Shown one piece after another: positions 52,583 to 60,897 of a stretch of DNA of 64,000 nucleotides. The translations under genes and the position numbers were made by a program. The DNA is taken from contig NZ_JAJNEC010000001.1 of assembly GCF_021044425.1 (NCBI RefSeq), positions 1 to 64,000 of the forward strand. The letters are read 5' to 3'. The DNA comes from Niabella pedocola (lineage in GTDB: Bacteria; Bacteroidota; Bacteroidia; Chitinophagales; Chitinophagaceae). Every line of letters begins with the position of its first letter. The first letter of the stretch is position 1. The notes beneath the pieces are model-generated. The model made no database searches. It was given only the letters and a program-made list of their open reading frames with translations, and was not told the origin of the DNA.

Positions 52583-53053
52583 TTATGCGATGTTTATTTC
52601 CTGCCCGGGTTTATTGGTTTCCGGGTTTTTCTGAAATATGATTTTTAACACACCATCGGTATAGCTCGCATTGATGGCATCCGTGAGTACTTTATCGCTC
52701 AACTGGAAAGAACGTTCAAAGTTTGCCGGCTGATGTTCCTGGTAAACGTAATTCCCTGTTTCTGCCTGCCCCGGAGCGTCATAACGGATGGTAAGCACAT
52801 CTTCCTTAACTGAAATTTTAAAATGCTCTTTTTGAAGTCCGGCTGCATACAGGGAAATGATAAAGGCCGTTTCAGTTTCTTCAATATTAACAGGTTTTGA
52901 GCCGTTCATGTATCCTTGTAATTTGTGCATCCAGGGATGTCCGCCACCGAACGGACGACCACCAAATTTTTTTCCAAAGAAACACCGTTGTTGCTTAAAG
53001 CGGGAATCGAACTGTTGTTGTGTATGACCGCCTATGGATTGATCTGTAAACAT
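52583..53053 (-). CDS. Hsp20/alpha-crystallin small heat-shock protein
   Basis: Protein of 156 residues from the ATG at 53053; the TTG at 53083 would only add basic residues. A Gly/Phe/His-rich N-terminal arm (FGGRPFGGGHPW) precedes the alpha-crystallin domain (~62-150: VNIEETETAFIISLYAAGLQKEHFKISVKEDVLTIRY, ending GVLKIIFQK). Holdase chaperone. Begins 30 bases after the stop of the small membrane protein gene on the same strand. Confidence 0.93.
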   Translation of the reverse strand: MFTDQSIGGHTQQQFDSRFKQQRCFFGKKFGGRPFGGGHPWMHKLQGYMNGSKPVNIEETETAFIISLYAAGLQKEHFKISVKEDVLTIRYDAPGQAETGNYVYQEHQPANFERSFQLSDKVLTDAINASYTDGVLKIIFQKNPETNKPGQEINIA

Positions 53054-53083
53054 GACTTTTTTGTTTTTGTGTTTAATAAACAA

Positions 53084-53380
53084 TTAATGAATGGGAATAA
53101 TGGCAGGAGTGCCCTGGCGTTTGTGATGGGTAATGGGCTGCAGTGAGCCGTTATGCTGCAGCTCTGTAAAATAAGGGTTGCCGCTCCACTCAAGGCCGTT
53201 ACCCTCAGCCCATTTTTGACGGGCCTTTGAAATGATTTTACCGGCAATAAGCACAAGTACGCTGATCCCGATTGCCAATAGTAATAATTTAAAGAGCAGG
53301 AATAATACCAGCGATGCCAGACCGATCAGCAACGTAAGCCCGGCGAGTCGTGGAAGAATGAACAGGATTTTGTGTTTCAT
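53084..53380 (-). CDS. Small membrane protein upstream of hsp20
   Basis: Protein of 98 residues with a long hydrophobic hairpin (~5-48, LTLLIGLASLVLFLLFKLLLLAIGISVLVLIAG) and a short polar tail ending in a His/Pro-rich segment. Unrecognised. Its stop codon lies 30 bases before the hsp20 ATG, so the two probably form a stress operon. Confidence 0.75.
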   Translation of the reverse strand: MKHKILFILPRLAGLTLLIGLASLVLFLLFKLLLLAIGISVLVLIAGKIISKARQKWAEGNGLEWSGNPYFTELQHNGSLQPITHHKRQGTPAIIPIH

Positions 53381-53703
53381 TTTTTCTTTTTTTAATTTTA
53401 AAACCGTTGTTTCTATAGAAGACGGAGGTGATTTGTTTTTACTTTAAAAACCGGGAAAATATTTTCAGCAGTGGGCATTTGCCGGCGTCTGCTTTCATAA
53501 AATGTTCCTGAAGAATAAAGCACAACTATTGTTTGCCCGGGGCAAACGCCGGCCGGAAATAACGGAAAAGGCTAAGGAACGATGCCGATCATAAAATGGT
53601 GCAAACGGTTGATCATTTGATGACGATAAAAGTAGGCCGGAGGGTATTATATTGCAGGAAATAAATGATTTAAAGAAATTTCAAATTTTTAACAGAAACA
53701 ATT
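53381..53703. other. Divergent intergenic region (hsp20 operon / metallophosphoesterase)
   Basis: 323 bases. A 17-bp odd palindrome (GTTTGCCC-G-GGGCAAAC, 53531-53547) is near the middle and could be an operator. No exact TTTG/TAnnTTTG pair on either strand. Confidence 0.4.
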
Positions 53704-54603
53704 ATGAAAAAGAACCGGGCCATATGGCTGTTATGCATCCTGATGCTGAGTATACACCTTACCCATGGACAGGCCGGCGGATCCGGGATCCGTTTCGGGC
53801 TGATCGCAGATATCCAGTACGGCGATTGTGATACAAGAGGTACTCGCTTTTACCGAAATTCTTTAAAGAAGCTGGAAGATTGTATTGACACGCTTAATCA
53901 CCAACAGGTGGCGTTTTCCATCAACCTGGGCGATATTACTGACCGTAATCCGCAAGACCTGGAACCGGTGCTGCAGCGTTTGAAAAAGCTGAAACGGCAG
54001 CTTTATACAACACCGGGCAATCATGATTATAAGGGTGTAGCGGATAATAAAACGCTGTACAAAAAGCTTCATATGCCGGGGGAATACTATTCTTTTAAAA
54101 AAGGAAACTGGCGTTTTGTAATGTTGAATACAAATGAAGTGGCGGCTTACTCCAATGTAACCGGAACCTGGAAGGAAAAGGAACTCAGCAACATGATGGA
54201 GCGGATAAGGGCAGATAAGGCGCATAACGGAGCGGAATACAACGGAGGCATCAGCAGCGCTCAATTCAGCTGGTTAAAGTCTATACTGCAAACGGCACAG
54301 AAGAAGGGAGAGCGGGTACTCATCTTTTCTCATCATCCGTTCAGTTGTGCAGACGGGCTCACTGCCTTGAATGATAAAGAAGTGGTATCCCTGCTTTCCG
54401 GATATTCCTGTGTAAAGGCGGTTATTGCCGGGCATCATCATACCGGTGCTTTTTGCTATGAGGGTAAAATACCGTTTATCGTAACGGAGGGAATGATTGA
54501 AACCGAGCATGCCAACGCGTTTGGAATTATTGAACTGACGGACGGGGAATTGATCCTTAGAGGGTATGGAAGAACCCGCTCGTACAAACTGGCGTTTGAA
54601 TAA
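53704..54603 (+). CDS. Exported calcineurin-like metallophosphoesterase
   Basis: Protein of 299 residues with a signal peptide (ending THGQ). Metal-binding motifs in order: FGLIADIQYGD (D-x-Q/H), NLGDITDRN (GD), TTPGNHDYK (GNHD), FSHHPF (H), and AGHHHTGAF (GHxH). The spacing resembles Mn-dependent ADP-ribose/CDP-alcohol diphosphatases. Periplasmic phosphoesterase; substrate unknown. Confidence 0.93.
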   Translation: MKKNRAIWLLCILMLSIHLTHGQAGGSGIRFGLIADIQYGDCDTRGTRFYRNSLKKLEDCIDTLNHQQVAFSINLGDITDRNPQDLEPVLQRLKKLKRQLYTTPGNHDYKGVADNKTLYKKLHMPGEYYSFKKGNWRFVMLNTNEVAAYSNVTGTWKEKELSNMMERIRADKAHNGAEYNGGISSAQFSWLKSILQTAQKKGERVLIFSHHPFSCADGLTALNDKEVVSLLSGYSCVKAVIAGHHHTGAFCYEGKIPFIVTEGMIETEHANAFGIIELTDGELILRGYGRTRSYKLAFE

Positions 54604-54952
54604 GAATAGCGGATCCCAGGGATCAATGACCGTCGTTGCGTGCCTGCTATCGCTTCGGGGGCCATGCTGCACCGGTTTGCGGACCAGCTCCTGGTGAGGA
54701 ACATGGATGCGGATGGTATGCCTTGGAATTTCGTTACCGGTATAATGCCTTCGAACGTTTACCGCATTCGGGAGGTAGGTGCATGGTTGCATGAGCATAA
54801 CCCGCGTGGTAACAACAACGCTCCTGAGATCCGATTGTCATTTTTGCCGCTGAATCTGACGCATTCGCACCGGTGCCGCAGCTTTTTCTTTTTTACTTTT
54901 ATCATTATTACTTCCTGAAGGTTGAACAGCGTAACCTTTAAATATAAAATCA
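54604..54952. other. Intergenic stretch, no gene seen
   Basis: 349 bases between two plus-strand genes. Open frames here (for example 54640-54918) overlap no recognisable family and end in a Phe/Ile/Thr-rich low-complexity run. No terminator or consensus promoter is evident. Confidence 0.5.
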
Positions 54953-55753
54953 ATGAAAGCGGATCAAAAGACCATGCCTGCCGGCCATTATGCAAGCATT
55001 AACGGAATCCGGATGTATTATGAAATCCACGGAAATGCAGCCGGTATCCCGCTGGTATTGGTGCATGGCGGTGGGTCTACCATTCCTTCCAACTGGGAAC
55101 TGTTGCTGCCGTTTTTTACAACCCAGTACCGGGTTATCGCCATGGAGCTGCAGGCGCATGGCCGCACAGGCGACCGGGATACGCCGGAATCGTTCCGGCA
55201 GGATGCGGGGGATGTGCAGGCATTGCTGGAACTGTTGCAGGTGCCCCAGGCGAATATTGCAGGGTTTAGTGATGGCGCCTGTACAGCAATGGAGATCGCC
55301 ATCCGGTACCCGGAGCTCGTTCATAAAATGGTATTGATCTCCGGCAATTATAAAAGGTCGGGGATGGTTCCGGGATTTTTTGAGGGACTGGAAGCCGCTA
55401 TATTTGCCGATATGCCAGCACCGTTAAAAAACGCCTACCTCGATGTGAATCCCGATCCGGAAGGATTGTTAAATATGTTTGAGAAAGACCGGGCGAAAAG
55501 ACTGATGTTTCAGGATGTGCCGGAAGCGCTGCTGAATGGCATAAAAGCACCTGCACTGTTGATGGTTGGTGACCAGGATGTGATTACGGTGCCACATACG
55601 GTTGACATGTGGAAGCAGATACCCGGTGCCCGCCTGGCCGTACTACCGGGAAATCACGGATCCTTTATCGGGGAAATTTTTACAAGAGAGGCCAGAAACC
55701 CCATGCCGGAAATTGCCGCAAATATGATCAGCCACTTCCTTAACAAAGATTAA
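54953..55753 (+). CDS. Alpha/beta-hydrolase fold enzyme
   Basis: Protein of 266 residues without a signal peptide. LVHGGGST is the oxyanion region, GFSDGACTAMEIA the nucleophile elbow with Ser, VGDQDVITVP the acid strand and LPGNHGSFIGE the catalytic His. Close to the general bacterial hydrolase family; specific substrate not deducible. Single gene. Confidence 0.9.
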   Translation: MKADQKTMPAGHYASINGIRMYYEIHGNAAGIPLVLVHGGGSTIPSNWELLLPFFTTQYRVIAMELQAHGRTGDRDTPESFRQDAGDVQALLELLQVPQANIAGFSDGACTAMEIAIRYPELVHKMVLISGNYKRSGMVPGFFEGLEAAIFADMPAPLKNAYLDVNPDPEGLLNMFEKDRAKRLMFQDVPEALLNGIKAPALLMVGDQDVITVPHTVDMWKQIPGARLAVLPGNHGSFIGEIFTREARNPMPEIAANMISHFLNKD

Positions 55754-55878
55754 GTACTGCCGACCAGGCATGATGTTGCCGGTGATATAGCTTCAGCAAT
55801 TCTGAAGACCACAAAAAAATATCCAGCAGCAGCCCCCAGTTGCTGCACATGACAATCGTATGTAAGCAATCTTTGTAT

Positions 55879-55914
55879 ATTTAATAAACAAAGTATTTAC
55901 TTTGTTTATTAAAT
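55879..55914. promoter_or_regulatory. 17-bp perfect inverted repeat over the sod -33 box
   Basis: Arms ATTTAATAAACAAAGTA (55879-55895) and TACTTTGTTTATTAAAT (55898-55914), perfectly complementary, with a 2-base spacer. The right arm contains the TTTG -33 element of the sod promoter, so a bound dimeric repressor would block RNA polymerase. Confidence 0.7.
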
Positions 55915-55931
55915 GCTTTTATTTATCTTTG
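55901..55931 (+). promoter_or_regulatory. Consensus promoter of the superoxide dismutase gene
   Basis: TTTG (55901-55904), a 19-base spacer and TATCTTTG (55924-55931) match the Bacteroidetes consensus exactly. The start site would be near 55937, leaving a leader of about 114 bases before sod. Confidence 0.75.
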
Positions 55932-56050
55932 AATGGTAAAGTAAGATCAGGGTATTGCAGATCCGGCGGGCCTGATACGCTACTGTTGTCAGAGGCAGAC
56001 CGGGTGCGGGATCCTGATCGTTTAAAAACATTCACCAAAAAAAGAATCAC

Positions 56051-56656
56051 ATGACACATCAATTACCTTCGTTGCCCTATGCATACGATGCACTGGAACC
56101 TCATATCGATACGGCAACGATGCAGATCCATCACGGCAAACATCACCAGGCATATGTTGATAATCTGAATAAGGCTGTTACCGGAACGGAGCATGAGCAA
56201 AAAACGCTGGAGGCACTTGTGGCTGCTGCGGGTTCCATTAGTCCGGCTGTGCGCAATAACGCCGGGGGACACTGGAACCATCGTTTTTTCTGGACGAGCC
56301 TTTCACCAAACGGAGGTGGGGTACCCGTTGGAACACTGGCGGCTGCTATTGATCAACGCTTTGGCTCTTTCGAAGCGTTCAAGGAACAATTTCAGGCAGC
56401 AGCTGTTTCGCGCTTCGGTTCGGGATGGGCATGGCTGGTGCTTACAGATAATGGTCAACTGGCGATTACTTCTACGCCCAACCAGGATAATCCGTTAATG
56501 GATGTGGCGGAAGTAAAGGGTACGCCTGTTATCGGAGTAGATGTGTGGGAGCATGCTTATTATCTCCGGTATCAGAACCGTCGCGCCGAATACCTGAATG
56601 CCTATTGGCAGGTGGTAAACTGGGAAGCCGCGGATGCATTATTCAACAACCGCTAA
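56051..56656 (+). CDS. sod: Superoxide dismutase, Fe/Mn type
   Basis: Protein of 201 residues, standard length. The N-terminal helical hairpin carries the first ligand His in HHGKHHQAYVDNLNKAV, the second in GHWNHRFFW, and Asp/His ligands in DVWEHAYYLRYQNRRAEYL. Cytoplasmic; converts superoxide to peroxide and oxygen. Metal preference (Fe, Mn or cambialistic) cannot be read with certainty. Regulated by the inverted repeat over its promoter (inference). Confidence 0.97.
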   Translation: MTHQLPSLPYAYDALEPHIDTATMQIHHGKHHQAYVDNLNKAVTGTEHEQKTLEALVAAAGSISPAVRNNAGGHWNHRFFWTSLSPNGGGVPVGTLAAAIDQRFGSFEAFKEQFQAAAVSRFGSGWAWLVLTDNGQLAITSTPNQDNPLMDVAEVKGTPVIGVDVWEHAYYLRYQNRRAEYLNAYWQVVNWEAADALFNNR

Positions 56657-56777
56657 GGCATGGTCAGTGGGCGGGTATCTGCGGATCCGCAAGGATTGCT
56701 GACACCGGTTATAAAACTGCGTCAGCCCGCTATTGAAAAAGAGATGTCAAAAAAGCAAAAAGTTTTTTTGCAGTCTT

Positions 56778-56808
56778 TTTGTTGAAACCAAAGAAATACT
56801 TATCTTTG
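56778..56808 (+). promoter_or_regulatory. Consensus promoter of tRNA-Arg
   Basis: TTTG (56778-56781), 19-base spacer, TATCTTTG (56801-56808). The start site would lie a few bases before the tRNA 5' end at 56822. Confidence 0.7.
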
Positions 56809-56821
56809 CCCCCCACAAAAC

Positions 56822-56895
56822 GGCCCCGTAGCTCAATTGAATAGAGCATTTGACTACGGATCAAAAGGTTTCAGGTTTGAATCCTGACGGGGTCA
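56822..56895 (+). tRNA. tRNA-Arg (anticodon ACG)
   Basis: 74 nt. Acceptor GGCCCCG/CGGGGTC (one G-U) with discriminator A; anticodon arm TTTGA-CTACGGA-TCAAA gives ACG; T arm CAGGTTTGAATCCTG. No encoded CCA. Flanked by a consensus promoter and a terminator. Confidence 0.95.
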
Positions 56896-56907
56896 CTTAA
56901 GATCAAG

Positions 56908-56936
56908 GAGTTACAGATAATGTAACTCTTTTTTTT
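56908..56936 (+). terminator. Terminator of tRNA-Arg
   Basis: 8-bp perfect stem GAGTTACA/TGTAACTC (56908-56915 with 56921-56928), 5-nt loop, then eight Ts. Confidence 0.9.
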
Positions 56937-57014
56937 GCACATAATTGTTTGGTATGATCCTTGACAATCTTGTTTGAATTTTTGATCGCTGTACTAATTC
57001 GTAAATCTGCGTAC

Positions 57015-57488
57015 ATGAAAATAGCTTTTTGGGCGTTGGGAAAGCAGCATGAGGCTTATGTGAAAGAAGGAGTAGAGGAGTTTTCCGGCCGCATCGGGAA
57101 TTATTTCCGGCTGGAATGGGAGCTGATTCCGGTGCCGAAAGATGCGGCACATCTTGGTGCCACGGAGCTGAAAAAAAAGGAAGCGGCGGTGATCCTTCCC
57201 AAAATTGCAAAGGAAGATTATCTGGTTGCGTTAGAGGAACGGGGCCGCCAGATGAGCTCCGAAGGGCTCGCCACATTTTTACAGGGACGTGCCAATGCCG
57301 GCACGCGGCGCATTATTTTTTTGATAGGCGGTGCGTACGGACTGGATGAAACCGTTTTGAGAAGGGCCAATACCTTATGGAGTTTATCGCAGCTGGTTTT
57401 TCCGCATCAACTGGTGCGTCTCATTCTGGCAGAACAGGTATACCGGGCCTGTACCATCATGAAAAATGAAAAATACCATCATTCCTGA
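57015..57488 (+). CDS. rlmH: 23S rRNA (pseudouridine1915-N3)-methyltransferase
   Basis: Protein of 157 residues from ATG 57015, matching the normal RlmH start; the frame's earlier start at 56961 would add unrelated residues. SPOUT fold with IIFLIGGAYGLDETV (SAM loop) and FPHQLVRLILAEQVYRACTIMKNEKYHH, the strictly conserved C-terminus. Methylates the pseudouridine at 1915 in helix 69 of 23S rRNA. Confidence 0.97.
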   Translation: MKIAFWALGKQHEAYVKEGVEEFSGRIGNYFRLEWELIPVPKDAAHLGATELKKKEAAVILPKIAKEDYLVALEERGRQMSSEGLATFLQGRANAGTRRIIFLIGGAYGLDETVLRRANTLWSLSQLVFPHQLVRLILAEQVYRACTIMKNEKYHHS

Positions 57489-57530
57489 AATTAGAAATGA
57501 GAAATGGGAATTTGTCGCTATTTTTAGCGC

Positions 57531-58172
57531 ATGGAAATAACCATTACGCTCATTATCACCATTATTACCGTGGCCGTTTCCCTCTGGGGGTTCAGCAGTT
57601 CAAAAGTGATCGATAACCTTATTTTTTTCGGACCTGCCATTTCCCGGAACCGCCAGTACTACCGGTTTATTACGCATGGTTTGATCCATGCGGATCTGAT
57701 GCACCTGGCGTTTAATATGATTGCGTTGTATTCTTTTGGTATAGCCCTTGAAACTTATTTTTTCCCCGACGACCGGGTTTTCGGGGCAGATGCGCCGATG
57801 TATTTTACTGGCTTATATGTTGGAGGGCTTGTAGTGGCCAGTCTGCCGGATTATTTCAAGCACAAGGATGATTATTACTTCAAAAGTCTTGGAGCTTCCG
57901 GCGCTGTTTCTTCGGTGATCTTTGCGTGTATCGTGTTATTTCCTACACTTCCCATTCGCTTTTTATTTCTGCCCGTAGACATTCCCGGTTGGATATTCGG
58001 TGGATTGTACCTGCTGATTTCTGCCTATCTCGACCGGCAGGGGGGCGGGCGCATTAATCATGGCGCACATTTATGGGGTGCCGTTTTCGGTATTGTTTTT
58101 ATTGTGCTGTTTGTTAGTTTGAAAGGACAGCTGAATGTTTTCGAAAACTTTATTCACCAGATCCGGAAGTGA
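57531..58172 (+). CDS. Rhomboid-family intramembrane serine protease
   Basis: Protein of 213 residues with about six membrane helices. RFITHGLIHADLMHLAFNM is the typical L1/TM2 block; the catalytic Ser lies in LGASGAVSSV (GxSG) and the catalytic His in NHGAHLWGAVFG. Cuts transmembrane substrates. 42 bases after rlmH on the same strand. Confidence 0.95.
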   Translation: MEITITLIITIITVAVSLWGFSSSKVIDNLIFFGPAISRNRQYYRFITHGLIHADLMHLAFNMIALYSFGIALETYFFPDDRVFGADAPMYFTGLYVGGLVVASLPDYFKHKDDYYFKSLGASGAVSSVIFACIVLFPTLPIRFLFLPVDIPGWIFGGLYLLISAYLDRQGGGRINHGAHLWGAVFGIVFIVLFVSLKGQLNVFENFIHQIRK

Positions 58173-58224
58173 TTGGGTTACGCGGGAACCCATTCCAGAT
58201 CCGGCGGCATTATAACCGGATGTT

Positions 58225-60129
58225 CTATTTTGAACCGGCAATTTCATTTCCGATAATAAGTATGGGAATCTTCAGCCGGTGCCGCACATTGTTAATCGTG
58301 CTGCCATAGATAAAATCCTTCAGGCCTTTGTGCCCATGTGCGCCCATTACCAGCAGGTTGGCCTGCTGATCGGTAACGATCCTGGGAATTTCGCGGGATG
58401 CAATGCCATAGCCCAGTTCCCATACGACCTTGTATCCCTTTTGGCGGATCTGCTTGGCATACCCGTCCAGGTAGGCCTTATCTGTTTTGGATTCTTCATC
58501 TTTTATTTCCCGGTTATTGAACCGTGCTGCTACACTCTCCACCACATGGATCAGTACAAACCTTGTTTGGGCACCGCCCTGTTTTAATGCCTGGGTGATG
58601 AGTACACTGTCGGTTTTCCCAAAATCAACCGCCACAGCAATGGTATCATAGGTATTGGCGCCGGTTGAAAGATCGAGTGGTTCCGGCTCCGGATGCACCG
58701 GGGAGAAGCTGGTTTTAAGTCCTCTTTTACTGAAAGGGTAGAAGATGGTATAAGCCAGCAGGACCAGTATCCCTGTACTGGCCAGGATGATCAGCAGCTT
58801 CCATCCCCAGGAGGCCGTGGTGGCAAAATAACCGGTGATCGCATCGGTAACCATGCGGCCGTTTAAATAGATCAGTACCGCCGTAATGATCCAGGCAAAT
58901 AGTTTTGTAACCGGTTTAATGGTAAACATGCCCATTGTGTTCCGGTCGCTTACAAAATGGATCAGGGGTATGATGGCAAATCCCAGCTGCATGCTCAATA
59001 CCACCTGGCTGAAGATGAGTAACTGGTCTACTTCGTTCTCACCATAAAGTCCAATGACCAGCACCGCGGGCACAATGGCAATCAGCCGGGTGAGCAGGCG
59101 GCGCACCAGCGGATTGATCCGGAGTTTTAAGTATCCTTCCATGATGATCTGGCCCGCCAGCGTACCGGTTACAGTGCTGCTTTGGCCGGCTGCGATCAAT
59201 GCTACGGCAAAGAGTTTAGACGCGAAGTCGCTGCCGAGATGGCTGGGCAGCAATTCATAGGCCTGGCGGATCTCCGCTACATCGGTTCTGCCGGTTTTAA
59301 AGAAAATAGTGGCCGCCAGTACCAGGATGGCGGCATTGACCAGGAAGGCCAGGTTCAGGGCAATGGCGCTATCCCAGAAATTATATTTTAGTGCCTTCCG
59401 GATCCCCTCCTCTGTATTTTTAAATTTTCGGGTCTGCACCAGGGCCGAGTGCAGGTAGAGGTTATGGGGCATTACTGTGGCACCGATGATACCAATGGCA
59501 ATATACAGGGCCGCATCATTCTGGATCCGGGGTACAAAGCCGGAGGCCATTTCCCGGGGATCGGGTGATGCGATGATAATCTGCACCAGGAACGACATGC
59601 CAATGATAAAGATCAGCCCGATAACAAAAGCTTCCAGTTTGCGCATTCCGAACCGTTGCAGCAGCATCAGCAAAAAAGTGTCCAGTACGGTGATCAGTAC
59701 GCCATACATCAGGGGCATGCCGGTTAATAACTGCAACCCGATGGCCATTCCCAGCACCTCAGCCAGGTCGGTAGCGGCAATAGCGATCTCCGCCAGCAGG
59801 TACAGGATAAAATTGACGCCGCGGGGATAGGTTTCCCGGTTGGCCTGCGCCAGATCCTTATGCCGTACAATTCCCAGACGGGCGGAAAGGCTCTGCAGCA
59901 GGAGTGCCATCAGGTTACTCATCAGCAACACCCACAATAAGCTGTATCCAAACTGGCTGCCTCCGGCCAGATCAGTGGCCCAGTTGCCGGGATCCATATA
60001 TCCCACGCTTACCAGGTAGGCCGGTCCGAAAAAAGAAAGGATCCGCCGCCATTTGGGTTTGTTGGATTGGGTGGTATCTACCGATTGGTGTACCTCGCTC
60101 AATGAAATATCGGAGTGATGCTTATTCAT
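58225..60129 (-). CDS. mntH: Nramp-family divalent metal transporter fused to a universal-stress (UspA) domain
   Basis: Protein of 634 residues. Residues ~1-470 are the LeuT-fold Nramp transporter with eleven or so helices: the metal-binding helix-1 motif YMDPGNWATD and helix-6 motif MPHNLYLHS are intact. A linker (~470-490) leads to a UspA domain (~495-630) with TIAVAVDFGKTDS and the ATP-binding GAHGHKGLKDFIYGST loop. Imports Mn2+/Fe2+ with protons; the cytoplasmic UspA part may gate it. Its ATG lies inside the regulator gene's last codons. Confidence 0.95.
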   Translation of the reverse strand: MNKHHSDISLSEVHQSVDTTQSNKPKWRRILSFFGPAYLVSVGYMDPGNWATDLAGGSQFGYSLLWVLLMSNLMALLLQSLSARLGIVRHKDLAQANRETYPRGVNFILYLLAEIAIAATDLAEVLGMAIGLQLLTGMPLMYGVLITVLDTFLLMLLQRFGMRKLEAFVIGLIFIIGMSFLVQIIIASPDPREMASGFVPRIQNDAALYIAIGIIGATVMPHNLYLHSALVQTRKFKNTEEGIRKALKYNFWDSAIALNLAFLVNAAILVLAATIFFKTGRTDVAEIRQAYELLPSHLGSDFASKLFAVALIAAGQSSTVTGTLAGQIIMEGYLKLRINPLVRRLLTRLIAIVPAVLVIGLYGENEVDQLLIFSQVVLSMQLGFAIIPLIHFVSDRNTMGMFTIKPVTKLFAWIITAVLIYLNGRMVTDAITGYFATTASWGWKLLIILASTGILVLLAYTIFYPFSKRGLKTSFSPVHPEPEPLDLSTGANTYDTIAVAVDFGKTDSVLITQALKQGGAQTRFVLIHVVESVAARFNNREIKDEESKTDKAYLDGYAKQIRQKGYKVVWELGYGIASREIPRIVTDQQANLLVMGAHGHKGLKDFIYGSTINNVRHRLKIPILIIGNEIAGSK

Positions 60130-60790
60130 GATCCTTTACTAAAATGTTTTGCGATAGTTCTTTGGATATTTGTATGGTTTGCTTGCCTCCGGTTTTTATT
60201 TCCAGCGACTGATCGTAGGCAAACCGTTTCCGGACCTCCAGCAAGGTGCCGATCTTTATTTGCTTTTCATCCAGCAGCTCCAGTATACCTGCAGACTGAT
60301 CGGCGATCTGAACCACTTCCACCGGCGTTTGCAGAGGGATCGCGGATAGCAGTTTATGGGTGCGTTTAACAATATGTCCTTTTTCATCGGGAATCGGGTC
60401 GCCATGCGGATCAATGCGGGGAAAACCTAAAAAAGCATCCAGCTTGTTGATGAGGCTGGTGCTGCCTACATGTTCCAGCTCTTCCGCAATATCATGTACC
60501 TCATCCCAGTTGAACCCGAGCTTTTTTGACAGGAAATATTCCCAGAGGCGATGCCGCCGGATGATCATTAGTGCACTCTTCCGGCCAGCCTCGGTAAGAT
60601 TGCAGCCATAATAGGCTTTATAATGAACGATTTTTTTCTGTTTGAGCTTTTTCAGCATATCGGTAACAGAAGCCGCCGCGGTTTTTAGCAGTTCCGAGAG
60701 ATGGTTGGTTGCTACAGGGGCACCATCCTGCTCCAGGTGATAAATTGCTTTTATATAATTTTCTTCCGTATGCGAAAGATTTGAAGACAT
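60122..60790 (-). CDS. mntR: DtxR/MntR-family metal-dependent regulator
   Basis: Protein of 222 residues. N-terminal winged helix (~1-70, EENYIKAIYHLEQ, NHLSELLKTAAASVTDMLKKL), dimerisation/metal domain (~70-140, including DEVHDIAEELEHVGSTSLINKLDAFLGFPRIDPHGDPIP), and a FeoA/SH3-like C-terminal domain (~150-222). Overlaps the transporter start by 8 bases, so the two are translationally coupled. TTTAGA palindromes cover its own promoter and suggest autorepression by Mn or Fe. Confidence 0.95.
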   Translation of the reverse strand: MSSNLSHTEENYIKAIYHLEQDGAPVATNHLSELLKTAAASVTDMLKKLKQKKIVHYKAYYGCNLTEAGRKSALMIIRRHRLWEYFLSKKLGFNWDEVHDIAEELEHVGSTSLINKLDAFLGFPRIDPHGDPIPDEKGHIVKRTHKLLSAIPLQTPVEVVQIADQSAGILELLDEKQIKIGTLLEVRKRFAYDQSLEIKTGGKQTIQISKELSQNILVKDHE

Positions 60791-60817
60791 CTAAATAAAA
60801 ATTTAGACAAATCTAAA
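60790..60817. promoter_or_regulatory. TTTAGA-type double palindrome, presumed DtxR/MntR operator
   Basis: Two overlapping perfect palindromes share the middle half-site: TCTAAAT-AAAA-ATTTAGA (60790-60807) and TTTAGA-CAAA-TCTAAA (60802-60817). The second covers the -7 box of the mntR promoter; the first reaches the start codon. Dimeric metalloregulators typically bind such tandem sites. Confidence 0.72.
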
Positions 60818-60838
60818 AAAAGGTTATGACCGGGCAAA
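60808..60838 (-). promoter_or_regulatory. Consensus promoter of the mntR-mntH operon
   Basis: On the minus strand TTTG (60835-60838), a 19-base spacer and TAGATTTG (60808-60815) match TTTG-N19-21-TAnnTTTG exactly. Transcription would start near 60802, only about 12 bases before the mntR ATG. Confidence 0.75.
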
Positions 60839-60897
60839 AAATTTATTTTTTATGCAGATGCCCGGGATTTTATTTATTTTGTTGTATAATTGAAAGT

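Noticed and set aside
54640..54918. 92-codon frame between the metallophosphoesterase and hydrolase genes
   Set aside because: Ends in a low-complexity Phe/Ile/Thr run from poly-pyrimidine DNA and has no recognisable domain.
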